A stretch of 64,000 nucleotides of DNA from Sinorhizobium fredii (GTDB lineage: Bacteria > Pseudomonadota > Alphaproteobacteria > Rhizobiales > Rhizobiaceae): assembly GCF_002944405.1 (NCBI RefSeq), contig NZ_CP024307.1, forward strand, positions 3,719,001 to 3,783,000, written 5' to 3'. Below the pieces are notes generated by a model. That model was not told where the DNA came from and searched no databases. It saw only the letters and a list, made by a program, of their open reading frames with translations. The position numbers and the translations under genes were made by a program. Shown in pieces: positions 1 to 9,029 of the stretch (positions are counted from its first letter, which is position 1; every line of letters starts with the position of its first letter).

Positions 1-1437
1 GGCGCGCTGCATCTTGTCGCGCAGCACCGCCGTCGGCGTACCGCCTTTGGCATGGCGCAGCCGGTCGAACCGCTCGACGATGCGATCGCAGGCGGCCGCA
101 TCAAGCGCCGGGATCGATTCCTGGCGGTCGATGATCTGGCCGGCGCGGATCGCCGCGGCGCGGCCGAAGACGACGAGGTCGATCAACGAGTTGGAGCCCA
201 GCCGGTTGGCGCCATGCACGGAGGCGCAGCCGGCTTCCCCGACCGCCATCAGGCCGGGCGCGATACGCTCGGGGTTCTGAGCGTCGGCGTTCAGCACCTC
301 GCCCCAGTAGTTGGTCGGGATGCCGCCCATGTTGTAGTGAACGGTCGGCAGCACCGGGATCGGCTCGCGGGTGACGTCGACGCCGGCGAAGATCTTCGCC
401 GATTCCGAGATGCCCGGCAGCCGCTCGTGCAGCACCGCCGGATCGAGATGGTCGAGGTGCAGGAAGATGTGATCCTTGTTCTTGCCGACGCCGCGGCCTT
501 CGCGGATTTCCAGCGTCATGCAGCGCGAGACGACGTCGCGCGAGGCGAGGTCCTTGGCCGACGGAGCGTAACGCTCCATGAAGCGCTCGCCTTCCGAGTT
601 GACGAGATAGCCGCCCTCGCCGCGCGCCCCTTCGGTGATCAGACAGCCCGAACCGTAGATGCCGGTCGGGTGGAACTGCACGAACTCCATGTCCTGCAGC
701 GGCAGGCCGGCGCGGGCGATCATGCCGCCGCCGTCGCCGGTGCAGGTGTGCGCCGAGGTCGCCGAGAAATAGGCGCGGCCGTAACCGCCGGTCGCCAGCA
801 CCACCATCTTCGCGGCGAAGCGATGGATGGTGCCGTCGTCCAGATTCCAGGCGACGACGCCGGTGCAGCGGCCGTCCTCGGCCATGATCAGGTCCATGGC
901 GAAATATTCGATGAAGAATTCGGCGTTGTTCCTGAGCGACTGGCCGTAGAGCGTGTGCAGGATCGCATGGCCGGTGCGGTCGGCGACTGCGCAGGTCCGC
1001 TGCACCGGCGGACCTTCGCCATAATTCTGCATATGGCCGCCGAACGGCCGCTGATAGATCTTGCCTTCCTCGTTGCGCGAGAACGGCACTCCGTAGTGCT
1101 CGAGCTCGTAGACCGCCTTCGGCGCCTCCATGGTCAGGTACTGCATGGCGTCGACGTCGCCGAGCCAATCGGAGCCCTTGACGGTGTCGTAGAGATGCCA
1201 CTGCCAGCTGTCCGGCGTCATGTTCTGCAGCGAGGCGGCGATGCCGCCCTGTGCTGCAACCGTGTGGGAGCGCGTCGGGAAGACCTTGGTGATGCAGGCG
1301 GTCTTGAGGCCCTGTTCGGCCATGCCGAGGGTGGCGCGCAGGCCCGCCCCGCCGGCGCCGACGACGACGACGTCGAAGGCGTGATCGACATATTGATAGG
1401 CTTTGCCGTTTGCAGCCGGTGAACTGATCGATGCCAT
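1..1437 (-). CDS. sdhA: Succinate dehydrogenase flavoprotein subunit (C-terminus cut by window edge)
   Basis: SdhA oxidises succinate to fumarate in the TCA cycle and passes electrons through SdhB to quinone at the inner membrane. The visible 479 residues start [12 protein letters not shown] and contain the Rossmann FAD motif [14 protein letters not shown] and the segment [10 protein letters not shown], which carries the histidine that binds FAD covalently in this family. Rhizobial SdhA is about 613 residues, so roughly 130 C-terminal residues lie outside the window. The gene follows sdhD by six bases, giving the order sdhC-sdhD-sdhA usual in alphaproteobacteria; sdhB would be beyond the edge. 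Confidence 0.97.
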   Translation of the reverse strand, partial: MASISSPAANGKAYQYVDHAFDVVVVGAGGAGLRATLGMAEQGLKTACITKVFPTRSHTVAAQGGIAASLQNMTPDSWQWHLYDTVKGSDWLGDVDAMQYLTMEAPKAVYELEHYGVPFSRNEEGKIYQRPFGGHMQNYGEGPPVQRTCAVADRTGHAILHTLYGQSLRNNAEFFIEYFAMDLIMAEDGRCTGVVAWNLDDGTIHRFAAKMVVLATGGYGRAYFSATSAHTCTGDGGGMIARAGLPLQDMEFVQFHPTGIYGSGCLITEGARGEGGYLVNSEGERFMERYAPSAKDLASRDVVSRCMTLEIREGRGVGKNKDHIFLHLDHLDPAVLHERLPGISESAKIFAGVDVTREPIPVLPTVHYNMGGIPTNYWGEVLNADAQNPERIAPGLMAVGEAGCASVHGANRLGSNSLIDLVVFGRAAAIRAGQIIDRQESIPALDAAACDRIVERFDRLRHAKGGTPTAVLRDKMQRA

Positions 1438-1443
1438 GGCGAG

Positions 1444-1824
1444 TTATCCTGCGAAAGCGATCTTCAGGATGGCGAAAAGACAGAGCCCGCCGATCAGGAT
1501 CGCAAAGAATGTATTGAGCATGAGAAGCGCAATCTTGACGCCCTCCGCATGAACATAATCCTCGATAATGACCTGCATGCCGATCCGCATGTGGATGAGC
1601 GCCGAGGTCACGACGAGACCGAGGATCACCGCGACGAAGGGATTGGAGAGCGCCGCGAGGAGCTCTGCATGCGGCGCGCCGGCGTAGCGGGCGACGAAGA
1701 AAACGAAGAAGATCAACAGCGGAATGTTGGAAACGGCCGTCAGGCGCTGGCGCCAGAAGTGGTCCGTGCCTTCCTTGGCCGAGCCGAGGCCGCGAACCTT
1801 GCCGAGGGGTGTGCGCATATCCAT
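1444..1824 (-). CDS. sdhD: Succinate dehydrogenase membrane anchor subunit SdhD
   Basis: This 126-residue protein is one of two membrane anchors that hold SdhAB to the inner membrane and help form the haem b and quinone sites. It has three hydrophobic segments (about residues 33-48, 60-80 and 95-122). The second is followed by HMRIGMQVIIEDYVH, with the histidine and DYVH features typical of SdhD anchors. It lies between sdhC and sdhA in a tight operon. The length is normal for the family, and the assignment rests on position plus the three-helix layout as much as on sequence. Confidence 0.93.
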   Translation of the reverse strand: MDMRTPLGKVRGLGSAKEGTDHFWRQRLTAVSNIPLLIFFVFFVARYAGAPHAELLAALSNPFVAVILGLVVTSALIHMRIGMQVIIEDYVHAEGVKIALLMLNTFFAILIGGLCLFAILKIAFAG

Positions 1825-1837
1825 GGTGTTTCCCCTG

Positions 1838-2230
1838 TCAGCGAAGCAGAGAAGCGATGATCCAGATGACGAGCGTCAGCGTCACCGATCCGGCGAGCGT
1901 CGCCTTGGCCATCTTCGTCGCGAAGTGCTTTTCGTAGCCGTAGCCGAGGTCCCAGACGAGATGGCGCAGGCCGCCCAGCATGTGGTGCATCAGCGCCCAG
2001 GTGTAGCCGAACAGCACGAGCTTGCCGATCAGCGTGCCAAACAGCCAGTTCACCCAATCGTAATAGGCCGCACCCGAGGCGGCGGCGATCAACCACCAGG
2101 CCACTATGACCGTGCCGAAATACAGTGCGCCGCCGGTGATGCGGTGCATGATCGACATGACCATGGTGGGAATTGGTTTGTAGATTTGAAGATGCGGCGA
2201 GAGCGGCCGGCTTCTTGTGACATCCGTCAT
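1838..2230 (-). CDS. sdhC: Succinate dehydrogenase cytochrome b556 subunit SdhC
   Basis: SdhC is the cytochrome b anchor of complex II. The 130-residue product carries the family signature RPLSPHLQIYKP near the N-terminus, an HRITG motif at the start of the first membrane helix, and HHMLGGLRHLVWD, where the haem-ligand histidine of the family lies. Three membrane helices are apparent. It is the first gene of the sdhCDA operon, so its promoter should lie in the AT-richer stretch just upstream. Confidence 0.95.
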   Translation of the reverse strand: MTDVTRSRPLSPHLQIYKPIPTMVMSIMHRITGGALYFGTVIVAWWLIAAASGAAYYDWVNWLFGTLIGKLVLFGYTWALMHHMLGGLRHLVWDLGYGYEKHFATKMAKATLAGSVTLTLVIWIIASLLR

Positions 2231-2535
2231 CGGAACCTCACGAAATGACCGGATTTCTCGCCCTTTAACTAGACTATTCTAATCCGGTATCGCACCCGAT
2301 TGTGCGCAATTCAGTCATTCGGACCTTTAATCACCATATTGCTTAACGACAAGTATGTTTGCAGTGCAAAATAAATAAAATCGATTAGACGAAAAGCGGC
2401 ATTTTCCGGTCTGCCGGAGACATCCCGCCGTTAACGATAAGGCCGGAAAAAGCCAATCAAATTCGTGACATTTGGCAGCGCTTACATCAGGATGCGGTTA
2501 AGAGTTCGTTAACCGCATCCGAGGGGCATGGCAGA
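2231..2535. other. Intergenic region between divergent sdhC and a secreted-protein gene
   Basis: About 305 bases, clearly more AT-rich than the flanking genes. It must hold the promoter of sdhCDA (leftward) and of the gene at 2536 (rightward). I see no operator or promoter boxes convincing enough to place, and no RNA gene. Confidence 0.5.
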
Positions 2536-3183
2536 ATGAATCTGTTGCGCGCGGTCCACGCGACCAAAGTTCTACTCCTGGCCCTGGCCTTGGCAATCCC
2601 CGCCGGCCTGCCTGCGAGCGCCGGGAGCGACAGGGGCCTCCAGGACGTGGAGACGCGCGTGCGGCATGTCCGGCTCAAGGATCGCCCGCCGCACCGCGCC
2701 TGGCGCAAGGCGCGGCACCTCCGCCATTTCGCCGGCCATCGGCGCCACCGCTCCGTCAATTCCAGCATCGATGATTTCTCGTCCTTCGAGACGGGCGGCC
2801 TCCGCGACGTTCAGACCCGCACCCGCCATGTCCGACGCAAGCACTGGCCCCCGCACTTCGTGCGGCGTGATCGCAATCGAGGCCCCTGGATCGTCATTGA
2901 CGGAAGGGGCTACGGCGCCGGCCGCTATAGCGGCGACATCGACGGCGGCTATGATTTCCCCTCCGATATCCCCGGCCTCGGCACCTATGCCGGCAATCTT
3001 TCAGCCTATGAGGATGTGGGCACCGGCATCTATTTCAGCCAGACCGGCAGCTATTCCTATGTCGCCGGGGATAACCTTGAGGCCGCCCCGCCGGCCGAGC
3101 GCCCGAAAATCATCGTCGTCTCGCCGCAGACCAATGCCAGCGCCTGCGCCTGGGAGCACGGTGTGTGTGTCGTCCGGCCGTAG
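2536..3183 (+). CDS. Secreted hypothetical protein with an internal 20-residue duplication
   Basis: I do not recognise a named family. Residues 1-29 form a classical signal peptide (MNLLRAVHAT, a leucine/alanine-rich core, then an ASA cleavage motif), so the 215-residue product should be exported. A 20-residue unit at 34-53 (GLQDVETRVRHVRLKDRPPH) recurs at 88-107 (GLRDVQTRTRHVRRKHWPPH) with 14 of 20 identities. The linker is rich in Arg and His. The middle (about 120-180) is rich in Gly and Tyr, and two cysteines sit near the C-terminus (204, 211) and could form a disulphide. It is transcribed away from sdhC and stands alone. Confidence 0.8.
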   Translation: MNLLRAVHATKVLLLALALAIPAGLPASAGSDRGLQDVETRVRHVRLKDRPPHRAWRKARHLRHFAGHRRHRSVNSSIDDFSSFETGGLRDVQTRTRHVRRKHWPPHFVRRDRNRGPWIVIDGRGYGAGRYSGDIDGGYDFPSDIPGLGTYAGNLSAYEDVGTGIYFSQTGSYSYVAGDNLEAAPPAERPKIIVVSPQTNASACAWEHGVCVVRP

Positions 3184-3232
3184 AGCGATGTGAAGGGTAG
3201 GAAAGCGCCAAAATCAGGAAGCGGTGCTAATA

Positions 3233-3421
3233 CCCCCCTCTGCCCTGCCGGGCATCTCCCCCACAAGGAGGGAGATTGGCAAGCGGCGATGTCTCGCCCG
3301 ATCAGCGCCGTTGCGGGTTTACGGCCGGAGTCGGCAACTTCGGCGGAGCGGCGGGGCAGCATCTGTGCTTCTGGCTGATCTCCCTCCTTGTGGGGGAGAT
3401 GCCCGGCAGGGCAGAGGGGGG
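3233..3421. repeat. Long inverted repeat with 44-bp perfect arms
   Basis: The arm at 3233-3276 (from CCCCCCTCTGCCCTGCCGGG to AAGGAGGGAGAT) is repeated as its exact reverse complement at 3378-3421, with about 100 bases between. The pair fills the gap between the secreted-protein gene and the convergent methyltransferase gene. It resembles the palindromic intergenic mosaic elements (RIME class) of Rhizobiaceae. If transcribed it would form a long hairpin; it may act as a bidirectional transcription barrier, but that is inference. Confidence 0.9.
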
Positions 3422-3474
3422 TGAATCCCGGTCGCCCGCGACGACTACCGCGCGCGCTGACGGTAAGGATCCAA

Positions 3475-4143
3475 TCACGCTCCAACGTTCGTGTCGGCGG
3501 CCCCAAACCGCCAAACCGTGGTCCGCTTCACCTCGCTGTCCTCGAGCGCCCTGGTGACCGGCACCTCATAGGTCGCAAGCGCCGCCAGCCGCTCGCGCGG
3601 GCAATAGGCGCGGCCCGGATCACCGACGATAACCGCGGCACCGGCGCTCCCGAGCGCCTCGAACCAAGGCTGCAGCAGATCGGCAAAGCCCTTGTCGTAA
3701 AAGACGTCGCCGGCGAGATAGACGTCGGCCTCACACTCGCGGCCGATGATGTCCTCGCCGAGAAACCTCACTTCAACGCCATTCAGATCCGCATTGAGCC
3801 GCACGGCCGTTTCGGCCCAGGGATCGATATCCACGGCGAGAACCTCGGCGGCGCCGGCCAGCATGGCGGCAATCGCCACGAGACCGGAGCCGGAGGCGAA
3901 ATCGACGACGCGGCGGCCGCGCACCACCTCCGGATGATCGAGGACATAGCGGGCGAGACCCTGCCCGCCCGCCCAGGCAAAGGCCCAGAAGGGCGGCGGC
4001 AGGCCGATCGCCTCCAGTTCCTCCTCGGTCTTCAGCCACAGGTCATGCGCTTCGCTCGCCAGATGCAGCCGGATCTCCGGTACATGCGGCGGCGAGAGAA
4101 TGCCGGTATTGGCGCGGATGAAGCTTTCCGGATCCGTTTTCAA
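3475..4143 (-). CDS. Class I SAM-dependent methyltransferase, METTL20/EtfB-lysine methyltransferase type
   Basis: The 222-residue protein has the seven-beta-strand methyltransferase fold: motif I VVDFASGSGLVAIAA, the acidic end of strand 2 AVDIDPWAE, and the METTL20-like segment LAGDVFYDKGF. Family knowledge: bacterial METTL20 homologues, including one from Agrobacterium, methylate lysines on the beta subunit of electron-transfer flavoprotein; assigning that substrate here is inference. I chose the TTG at 4143 (LKTDPESFIRANTG) because relatives begin there. The frame stays open to 4227, but that would overlap the upstream EVE gene by about 50 bases; with TTG the overlap disappears. No strong ribosome-binding site is visible. 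Confidence 0.8.
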   Translation of the reverse strand: MKTDPESFIRANTGILSPPHVPEIRLHLASEAHDLWLKTEEELEAIGLPPPFWAFAWAGGQGLARYVLDHPEVVRGRRVVDFASGSGLVAIAAMLAGAAEVLAVDIDPWAETAVRLNADLNGVEVRFLGEDIIGRECEADVYLAGDVFYDKGFADLLQPWFEALGSAGAAVIVGDPGRAYCPRERLAALATYEVPVTRALEDSEVKRTTVWRFGAADTNVGA

Positions 4144-4178
4144 GATTGGAGACTCGGGGGGGCGTGCGCCGAGAGCAA

Positions 4179-4610
4179 TTACTTCGGCGGGTTGTCGAGC
4201 CCACCCATGCGGCAGACCTCGATCCACTCGTCCTCGGTCACCGGCTGGACGGAGAGGCGCATCGAGGTCACCAGCGACATCTTGGCGAGTTTCGGGTTTT
4301 CCTTGATTTCCTTCAAGGAGACCGGACGTGGCATGTCGATCACGGCGCGGATGTCGACGCAGTCCCAGCGGGCATCGCCGTCAGCGGTGGAGTCCGGATG
4401 CGAAAGGGCGCAGACCTCGGTGATGCCGACGATCTCCAGCCCCTCGTTGGAATGATAGAAGAAGCCCTTGTCGCCGATTTTCATCGCCCGCATGTTGTTG
4501 CGCGCCAGATAGTTGCGCACGCCCGTCCATTCGGTGCCCTTCTCGCCGGCATCCTTCTGCATCTGCCAGGACCATTTGTTGGGTTCGGATTTATAGAGCC
4601 AGTGGGCCAT
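4179..4610 (-). CDS. EVE domain-containing protein
   Basis: A 143-residue single-domain protein starting MAHWLYKSEPNKWSW, the signature opening of the EVE (PUA/YTH-like) fold, with the conserved segments EWTGVRNYLARNNM and KGFFYHSNE. EVE domains bind modified bases in nucleic acids; the bacterial stand-alone proteins have no settled role. It lies 7 bases after the YciI-like gene and upstream of the methyltransferase gene, all on one strand, so they are probably co-transcribed with gpsA and tsaD. The length is normal for the family. Confidence 0.9.
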   Translation of the reverse strand: MAHWLYKSEPNKWSWQMQKDAGEKGTEWTGVRNYLARNNMRAMKIGDKGFFYHSNEGLEIVGITEVCALSHPDSTADGDARWDCVDIRAVIDMPRPVSLKEIKENPKLAKMSLVTSMRLSVQPVTEDEWIEVCRMGGLDNPPK

Positions 4611-4617
4611 CGCTCCC

Positions 4618-4911
4618 TCACGCGTCCGGATTGTTGAAGACCCAGTTGTAGGCCTTGATCTCGACATTGGCGAAGAGGCCCGCCTTGGCATAGGGATCGG
4701 CCGCGGCGATCTCCTCAGCTTCTTCGATCGTCTCGGCCTTGACGATCACCAGGCTTCCCGTCGGCTTGCCGTCGGCGCCGAGAAAGGGGCCGGCGATCTT
4801 CAGGACGCCCTTGGCGTTGAGGTCGTTGAGATAGGCGAGATGGTCGGGCCGCGTGTCGAGCCTCAATTGCAGGGCGCCCGGCTTATCCGTGCAGAGCAGT
4901 GCGAAGAGCAT
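4618..4911 (-). CDS. YciI family protein
   Basis: This 97-residue protein has the ferredoxin-like alpha/beta YciI fold: MLFALLCTDKPGA at the start, then RPDHLAYLNDL with the conserved His, then AADPYAKAGLF with the DPY motif shared by YciI-like proteins. The biochemical role of the stand-alone family is unclear; some relatives are dehydrochlorinase-like or muconolactone isomerase-like. The start is well supported by GGAGG four bases before the ATG. It sits between gpsA and the EVE gene, an arrangement common in rhizobia. Confidence 0.9.
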   Translation of the reverse strand: MLFALLCTDKPGALQLRLDTRPDHLAYLNDLNAKGVLKIAGPFLGADGKPTGSLVIVKAETIEEAEEIAAADPYAKAGLFANVEIKAYNWVFNNPDA

Positions 4912-4942
4912 GGTTCCTCCTATGAGAATGCGCGGGCCGGCG

Positions 4943-5944
4943 TCACTCCTGGGTGATCGGCCGCGACATCAATTGTTCGAGAGCAGTGCGCACATCGAGC
5001 CTGCCGTCGATGATGGCGGCGACGGCTTCGGTGATCGGCATCTCGATGCCGAGGTCCTGTGCCACGCGCCCCGCCACCGACGCGGCAAAGGCGCCCTCGA
5101 CGAGCTCGCCGCCGCTGCCGTCGGCACGGCCGTTCTTGCCGAGTGCTATGCCGAAGCGCAGGTTGCGGGACTGGTGGCTGGTCGCCGTCAGCACCAGGTC
5201 GCCGAGGCCCGACAGGCCGCGCACCGTATCGGCCTCGCCGCCGCGTGCGGCGATGAAGCGCGACATTTCCGCAAGGCCGCGGGAGATCAGCGCCGCGCGG
5301 GCGGAATCGCCGAGGCCCGCCCCTTCGATGATGCCGCAGGCAATCGCCAGCACGTTCTTGAGCGCGCCGCCGAGCTGGACGCCGATGCGGTCGGTCGACG
5401 GGTAGAGCCGGAAGGTCGGTCCGGACAGTGCTTCGGCCAGTTGCGTCGCAATTGCCATGTCGGGAGCGGCGACGACCATCGCCGTCGGCAGGCCTTTGGC
5501 GATGTCGGCGGCGAAGCCTGGCCCGGAAAGGACGCCGATCCTGTGGCCCGGCAATTCGTCTGCAAGCAACTCGGTCAGCAGCCGGCCGGTCGATTGCTCC
5601 ATGCCCTTGGCGCAGGTGACGATCGTCGCATCGGCGCCGATCGCCGCGCCGTAGGTCTGCGCCGCGGTCCTGTGTTCCTGCGACGGCATGGCAAAGAGCA
5701 CGATATCGGCTCCCGCCAGCGCCGCGGCATCGGCGGAAAAGCCAAGCCCAGCGGGAAGCGCGATGCCGGGCAAAGCCCTTTCGTTGCGGCCGGTCAGACG
5801 GCATTCCGCCGCCACTTCCTCGCGGCGCGAAAGCAGCGTCACGTCCGCATTGGCCTTTGCCGCCGCAACAGCCGCAAGGGCCGTGCCGAAGGCGCCCGCG
5901 CCGACGACGGCGATCTTTGGCACGATCGTTTGGTTAGCACTCAT
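4943..5944 (-). CDS. gpsA: Glycerol-3-phosphate dehydrogenase [NAD(P)+]
   Basis: GpsA reduces dihydroxyacetone phosphate to sn-glycerol 3-phosphate, the backbone of membrane phospholipids. The 333-residue protein has an N-terminal Rossmann motif [16 protein letters not shown] (about residue 12), the conserved CAKGME segment carrying an active-site lysine, and the C-terminal helical block starting with [14 protein letters not shown], which holds the second catalytic lysine. It starts 10 bases after tsaD and leads into the YciI and EVE genes, so it is an internal operon gene. Length and motif order are normal. Confidence 0.97.
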   Translation of the reverse strand: MSANQTIVPKIAVVGAGAFGTALAAVAAAKANADVTLLSRREEVAAECRLTGRNERALPGIALPAGLGFSADAAALAGADIVLFAMPSQEHRTAAQTYGAAIGADATIVTCAKGMEQSTGRLLTELLADELPGHRIGVLSGPGFAADIAKGLPTAMVVAAPDMAIATQLAEALSGPTFRLYPSTDRIGVQLGGALKNVLAIACGIIEGAGLGDSARAALISRGLAEMSRFIAARGGEADTVRGLSGLGDLVLTATSHQSRNLRFGIALGKNGRADGSGGELVEGAFAASVAGRVAQDLGIEMPITEAVAAIIDGRLDVRTALEQLMSRPITQE

Positions 5945-5954
5945 CTTCTGTCCG

Positions 5955-7049
5955 TCATGCCTTGGCGCCGCGTTTTCCGGAGCCGATCAAAGCCCGGGCC
6001 TCGCTGTCGAGCGGCCAGCGCGAACGCGGCGCGACATCGAGCCCGTCGGCCGGCAGCCCCGCCGCCAGCCGCTCGGCGCCTGCCCAGGCGATCATCGCCG
6101 CATTGTCCGTGCAAAGCTGAAGCGGCGGCGCGACGAAGCGGAAGCCGTGCGTGTCGCAGAGCGCCTGCAGCGTTTGCCGGAGCGTCTGGTTGGCGGCCAC
6201 GCCCCCGGCAACGACCAGCGCCGGCCGATCGACCGATGGATATTCGCCCTTGAACCGCTTCAGCCCGCGGCCGACGCGATCCTTCAGCGTCCGCGCAATG
6301 GCCCGCTGGAACGAGGCGCAGATGTCGGCGATATCCTGTTCGGTGACCGGCTCCAGCGATTGCGCTGCCTGCCGCACCGCCGTCTTCAGGCCGGAAAAGG
6401 AGAAGTCGAGCCGGGCATCGCCGACGAGCGGCCGGGGGAAGTCGAAGCGCTCGGGATTGCCGATTCGGGCCGCCCGTTCCACCGCAGGCCCGCCCGGATA
6501 GGGAAGGCCGAGCAGCTTCGCCGTCTTGTCGAAGGCCTCGCCGAGCGCGTCGTCGATGGTCGTGCCCCAGCGCTCGTAGTCGCCGACGCCCTTGACCAGA
6601 ATCAGTTGCGTGTGGCCGCCTGAGACGATCAGCATCAGATAGGGAAAGGCAAGTCCGTCCGTCAGCCGCGCCGTCAGCGCGTGGCCTTCGAGATGGTTGA
6701 TGGCGTAGAGCGGCTTGCCGGTCGCTCGGGCGATCGCCTTGCCGGTCATCAGCCCGACGATCAGGCCGCCGATCAGGCCGGGACCGCTCGTCGCAGCGAT
6801 CGCGTCGATGTCCGTGAGCGTCACCCCGGCCCGCAGCAACGCTTCCTCGATCAGCGCATCGAGCGCCTCGACATGGGCGCGCGCGGCGATCTCCGGCACG
6901 ACGCCGCCATAGGCGCTGTGCTCTTCAAGCTGGCTCAGCACCACGTCGCCAAGAATCCGGCCGCCGCCCTCCTCGTCGCGCAGCACGACGGAAGCCGCGG
7001 TTTCGTCGCAGCTTGTCTCAATGCCGAGGATGCGCAAGGGCGGGGACAT
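5955..7049 (-). CDS. tsaD: tRNA N6-threonylcarbamoyladenosine transferase TsaD
   Basis: TsaD, with TsaB and TsaE, transfers the threonylcarbamoyl group to A37 of ANN-decoding tRNAs. The 364-residue protein belongs to the Kae1/Gcp family of the ASKHA superfamily: [14 protein letters not shown] at the N-terminus, the metal-binding HLEGH motif, then SGGHTQL and [10 protein letters not shown] for nucleotide binding. It starts the leftward tsaD-gpsA-YciI-EVE cluster and is divergent from hemC; the roughly 175 bases between them must hold both promoters. This neighbourhood is conserved in Rhizobiales. Confidence 0.97.
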   Translation of the reverse strand: MSPPLRILGIETSCDETAASVVLRDEEGGGRILGDVVLSQLEEHSAYGGVVPEIAARAHVEALDALIEEALLRAGVTLTDIDAIAATSGPGLIGGLIVGLMTGKAIARATGKPLYAINHLEGHALTARLTDGLAFPYLMLIVSGGHTQLILVKGVGDYERWGTTIDDALGEAFDKTAKLLGLPYPGGPAVERAARIGNPERFDFPRPLVGDARLDFSFSGLKTAVRQAAQSLEPVTEQDIADICASFQRAIARTLKDRVGRGLKRFKGEYPSVDRPALVVAGGVAANQTLRQTLQALCDTHGFRFVAPPLQLCTDNAAMIAWAGAERLAAGLPADGLDVAPRSRWPLDSEARALIGSGKRGAKA

Positions 7050-7224
7050 GACGTGGTATACTCAAAGATTGCGGTAACCAATAAAGGTGGGTACACGGAA
7101 CTCCTACAGCGCAGTGCGTCTTTCAGAGGCACAAAGGACGCTGTAACGCTTTGAAGTGCTGCATGGTTTTTTCTCAGATCGTTTCCGATCGAAGGAAACC
7201 TGCAGTAACAACGGATGGCCAAGG

Positions 7225-8154
7225 ATGCAAACAAAACCTTTCCGCATCGGCACGCGCGGCAGCCCGCTGGCGCTCGCCCAGACTCATGAGACGCGCGACC
7301 GCCTGGCCGCCGCCCATGGCCTGCCGCCGGAAATGTTCGAAGTCGTCGTGCTGTCGACGAAGGGCGATCGCATCACCGACCGGCCGCTCGCCGAGATCGG
7401 CGGCAAGGGCCTGTTCACCGAGGAGCTCGAGCAGCAGCTTCTGTCGGGCGATCTCGACTTCGCCGTCCATTCGTCAAAGGACATGCCGACGAAGCTGCCC
7501 GACGGGCTGTGTCTCTCCGCCTTCCTGCCGCGCGAGGATATCCGCGATGCCTTCGTCGGGCGAACAGCCCCGAAGCTTGTGGATCTGCCCGAGCGCGCCA
7601 CCGTCGGCTCGTCGTCGCTGCGCCGCCAGGCGCTGATCCGGCGACTGAGGCCCGACATCAACGTCATCACCTATCGCGGCCAGGTCGAGACGCGGCTGCG
7701 CAAGCTCACCGAAGGCCAGGTCGACGGCACGCTGCTCGCCTATGCCGGGCTGAAGCGGCTCGGGATGACCGACGTGCCGACCGAACTGCTCGATCCTGAG
7801 GCGTTTCCGCCGGCCCCCGCCCAGGGCGCGATCTGCATCGAAAGCCGCGTCGGCGACGACCGGGTAAATACGCTGCTTGCCGCAATCGACGACCCGCGCA
7901 CCCATGAGGCGGTCGCCTGCGAGCGCGGCTTCCTGGCGTCGCTCGACGGCTCCTGCCGCACGCCGATTGCCGGCTACGCGCAGTCGGACGGCGCCCATAT
8001 CCGCTTCTTTGGCATGATCCTGACGCCCGACGGCGCCACCTCGCATCGCGTCGAAATCGACGGCAAGGCTGCGGAGGCGGCGGAACTTGGGCGCAAGGCC
8101 GGCGAACAGATCCGTGCCAAGGCCGGACCGGGGTTCTTTTCGAGCTGGACCTGA
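7225..8154 (+). CDS. hemC: Porphobilinogen deaminase (hydroxymethylbilane synthase)
   Basis: HemC joins four porphobilinogens into hydroxymethylbilane in haem and cobalamin biosynthesis. The 309-residue protein starts [19 protein letters not shown], has the substrate-binding stretch [10 protein letters not shown], and carries the dipyrromethane-cofactor cysteine in [13 protein letters not shown] (Cys244). The frame is open further upstream to 7156, but the ATG at 7225 gives the usual family length and N-terminus. It precedes hemD by three bases, so the two consecutive enzymes are co-transcribed. Confidence 0.97.
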   Translation: MQTKPFRIGTRGSPLALAQTHETRDRLAAAHGLPPEMFEVVVLSTKGDRITDRPLAEIGGKGLFTEELEQQLLSGDLDFAVHSSKDMPTKLPDGLCLSAFLPREDIRDAFVGRTAPKLVDLPERATVGSSSLRRQALIRRLRPDINVITYRGQVETRLRKLTEGQVDGTLLAYAGLKRLGMTDVPTELLDPEAFPPAPAQGAICIESRVGDDRVNTLLAAIDDPRTHEAVACERGFLASLDGSCRTPIAGYAQSDGAHIRFFGMILTPDGATSHRVEIDGKAAEAAELGRKAGEQIRAKAGPGFFSSWT

Positions 8155-8157
8155 CCG

Positions 8158-8868
8158 ATGCGCGTGCTCGTCACCCGTCCTCGCCCGGCAGCCGAACGAA
8201 CGGCGCTGAAGCTCGAAGCGATGGGACACCAGCCCACCGTCCTGCCGCTGATTCAGGCGCAGCATTTTGTCGCCGCGCTCCGCGCCGGCTTCGAGCGGCC
8301 CCATGACGCGATTGCCGTGACCAGCGCCGAGGCGATCCGTGTTCTGGCCGAGCTCGGTCCCGCACTTCAAGCGCATCTATCGACGCCGCTTTTCGCCGTC
8401 GGTGCGGCGACGGCGGCCGTCGCCACCGATCTCGGCTTCACTGACGTCCGGGTCGGCGTGGGAACCGGCGAAGCGCTGGCGGAAACGGTTGCCGGCTTTC
8501 TTGGCCCCGGAACCGGATCTCTGCTTTATTTCGCCGGCTTGCCGCGCGCCGATGGCTTCGAACATTCGCTTCGTCAGCGGGCGATCGATCACGTGACCGT
8601 CGAATGCTACCGCATGATTCCTGTCGACCATCCGCCGGAAACGCTGCCGGCCCTCACCCGCTCCGGCCCGTTCGACGCGGTGCTGCTCTACTCACGCGAA
8701 ACGGCTAGGCGGCTTGCCGCGCTGATGCGCGACAGCGGCGTTGATTGCGCCGACTTTTCCACCCGTTACCTCTGCCTCAGCGCCACTGTCAAAGAGGCGC
8801 TGCCCAGCGGCGCTGCAGCAGAAGTGGCACCTGCGCCCGACGAGGAAAGCCTGCTGAAGATCCTTTGA
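8158..8868 (+). CDS. hemD: Uroporphyrinogen-III synthase
   Basis: HemD cyclises hydroxymethylbilane with inversion of ring D to give uroporphyrinogen III, the branch point to haem, sirohaem and cobalamin. The 236-residue product starts MRVLVTRPRPAAERTALKL, the typical HemD opening, and shows the two-lobed pattern with AVTSAEAIRVL in the first half and VLLYSRETARRL in the second. Sequence conservation is low in this family, so position directly after hemC is important support. No unusual features. Confidence 0.94.
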   Translation: MRVLVTRPRPAAERTALKLEAMGHQPTVLPLIQAQHFVAALRAGFERPHDAIAVTSAEAIRVLAELGPALQAHLSTPLFAVGAATAAVATDLGFTDVRVGVGTGEALAETVAGFLGPGTGSLLYFAGLPRADGFEHSLRQRAIDHVTVECYRMIPVDHPPETLPALTRSGPFDAVLLYSRETARRLAALMRDSGVDCADFSTRYLCLSATVKEALPSGAAAEVAPAPDEESLLKIL

Positions 8869-9029
8869 GGCGGGATCAGCAAAGGCAGCGACGATTTTCC
8901 GCTGGCTTCCCGCCGTCGGTCAGCTCATCTAAGGCAAATGCCGCAAAAACGAGGCCCGGGGACTTTCCCTGTTGCGCTTCCCTGACTAGGTTTGGCTTTC
9001 AGAGCCCGACAGAACGGTAAGAGGTCACT

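Noticed and set aside
52..1422. Plus-strand frame opposite sdhA
   Set aside because: sdhA is unmistakable on the other strand, with FAD motifs; this frame has none.
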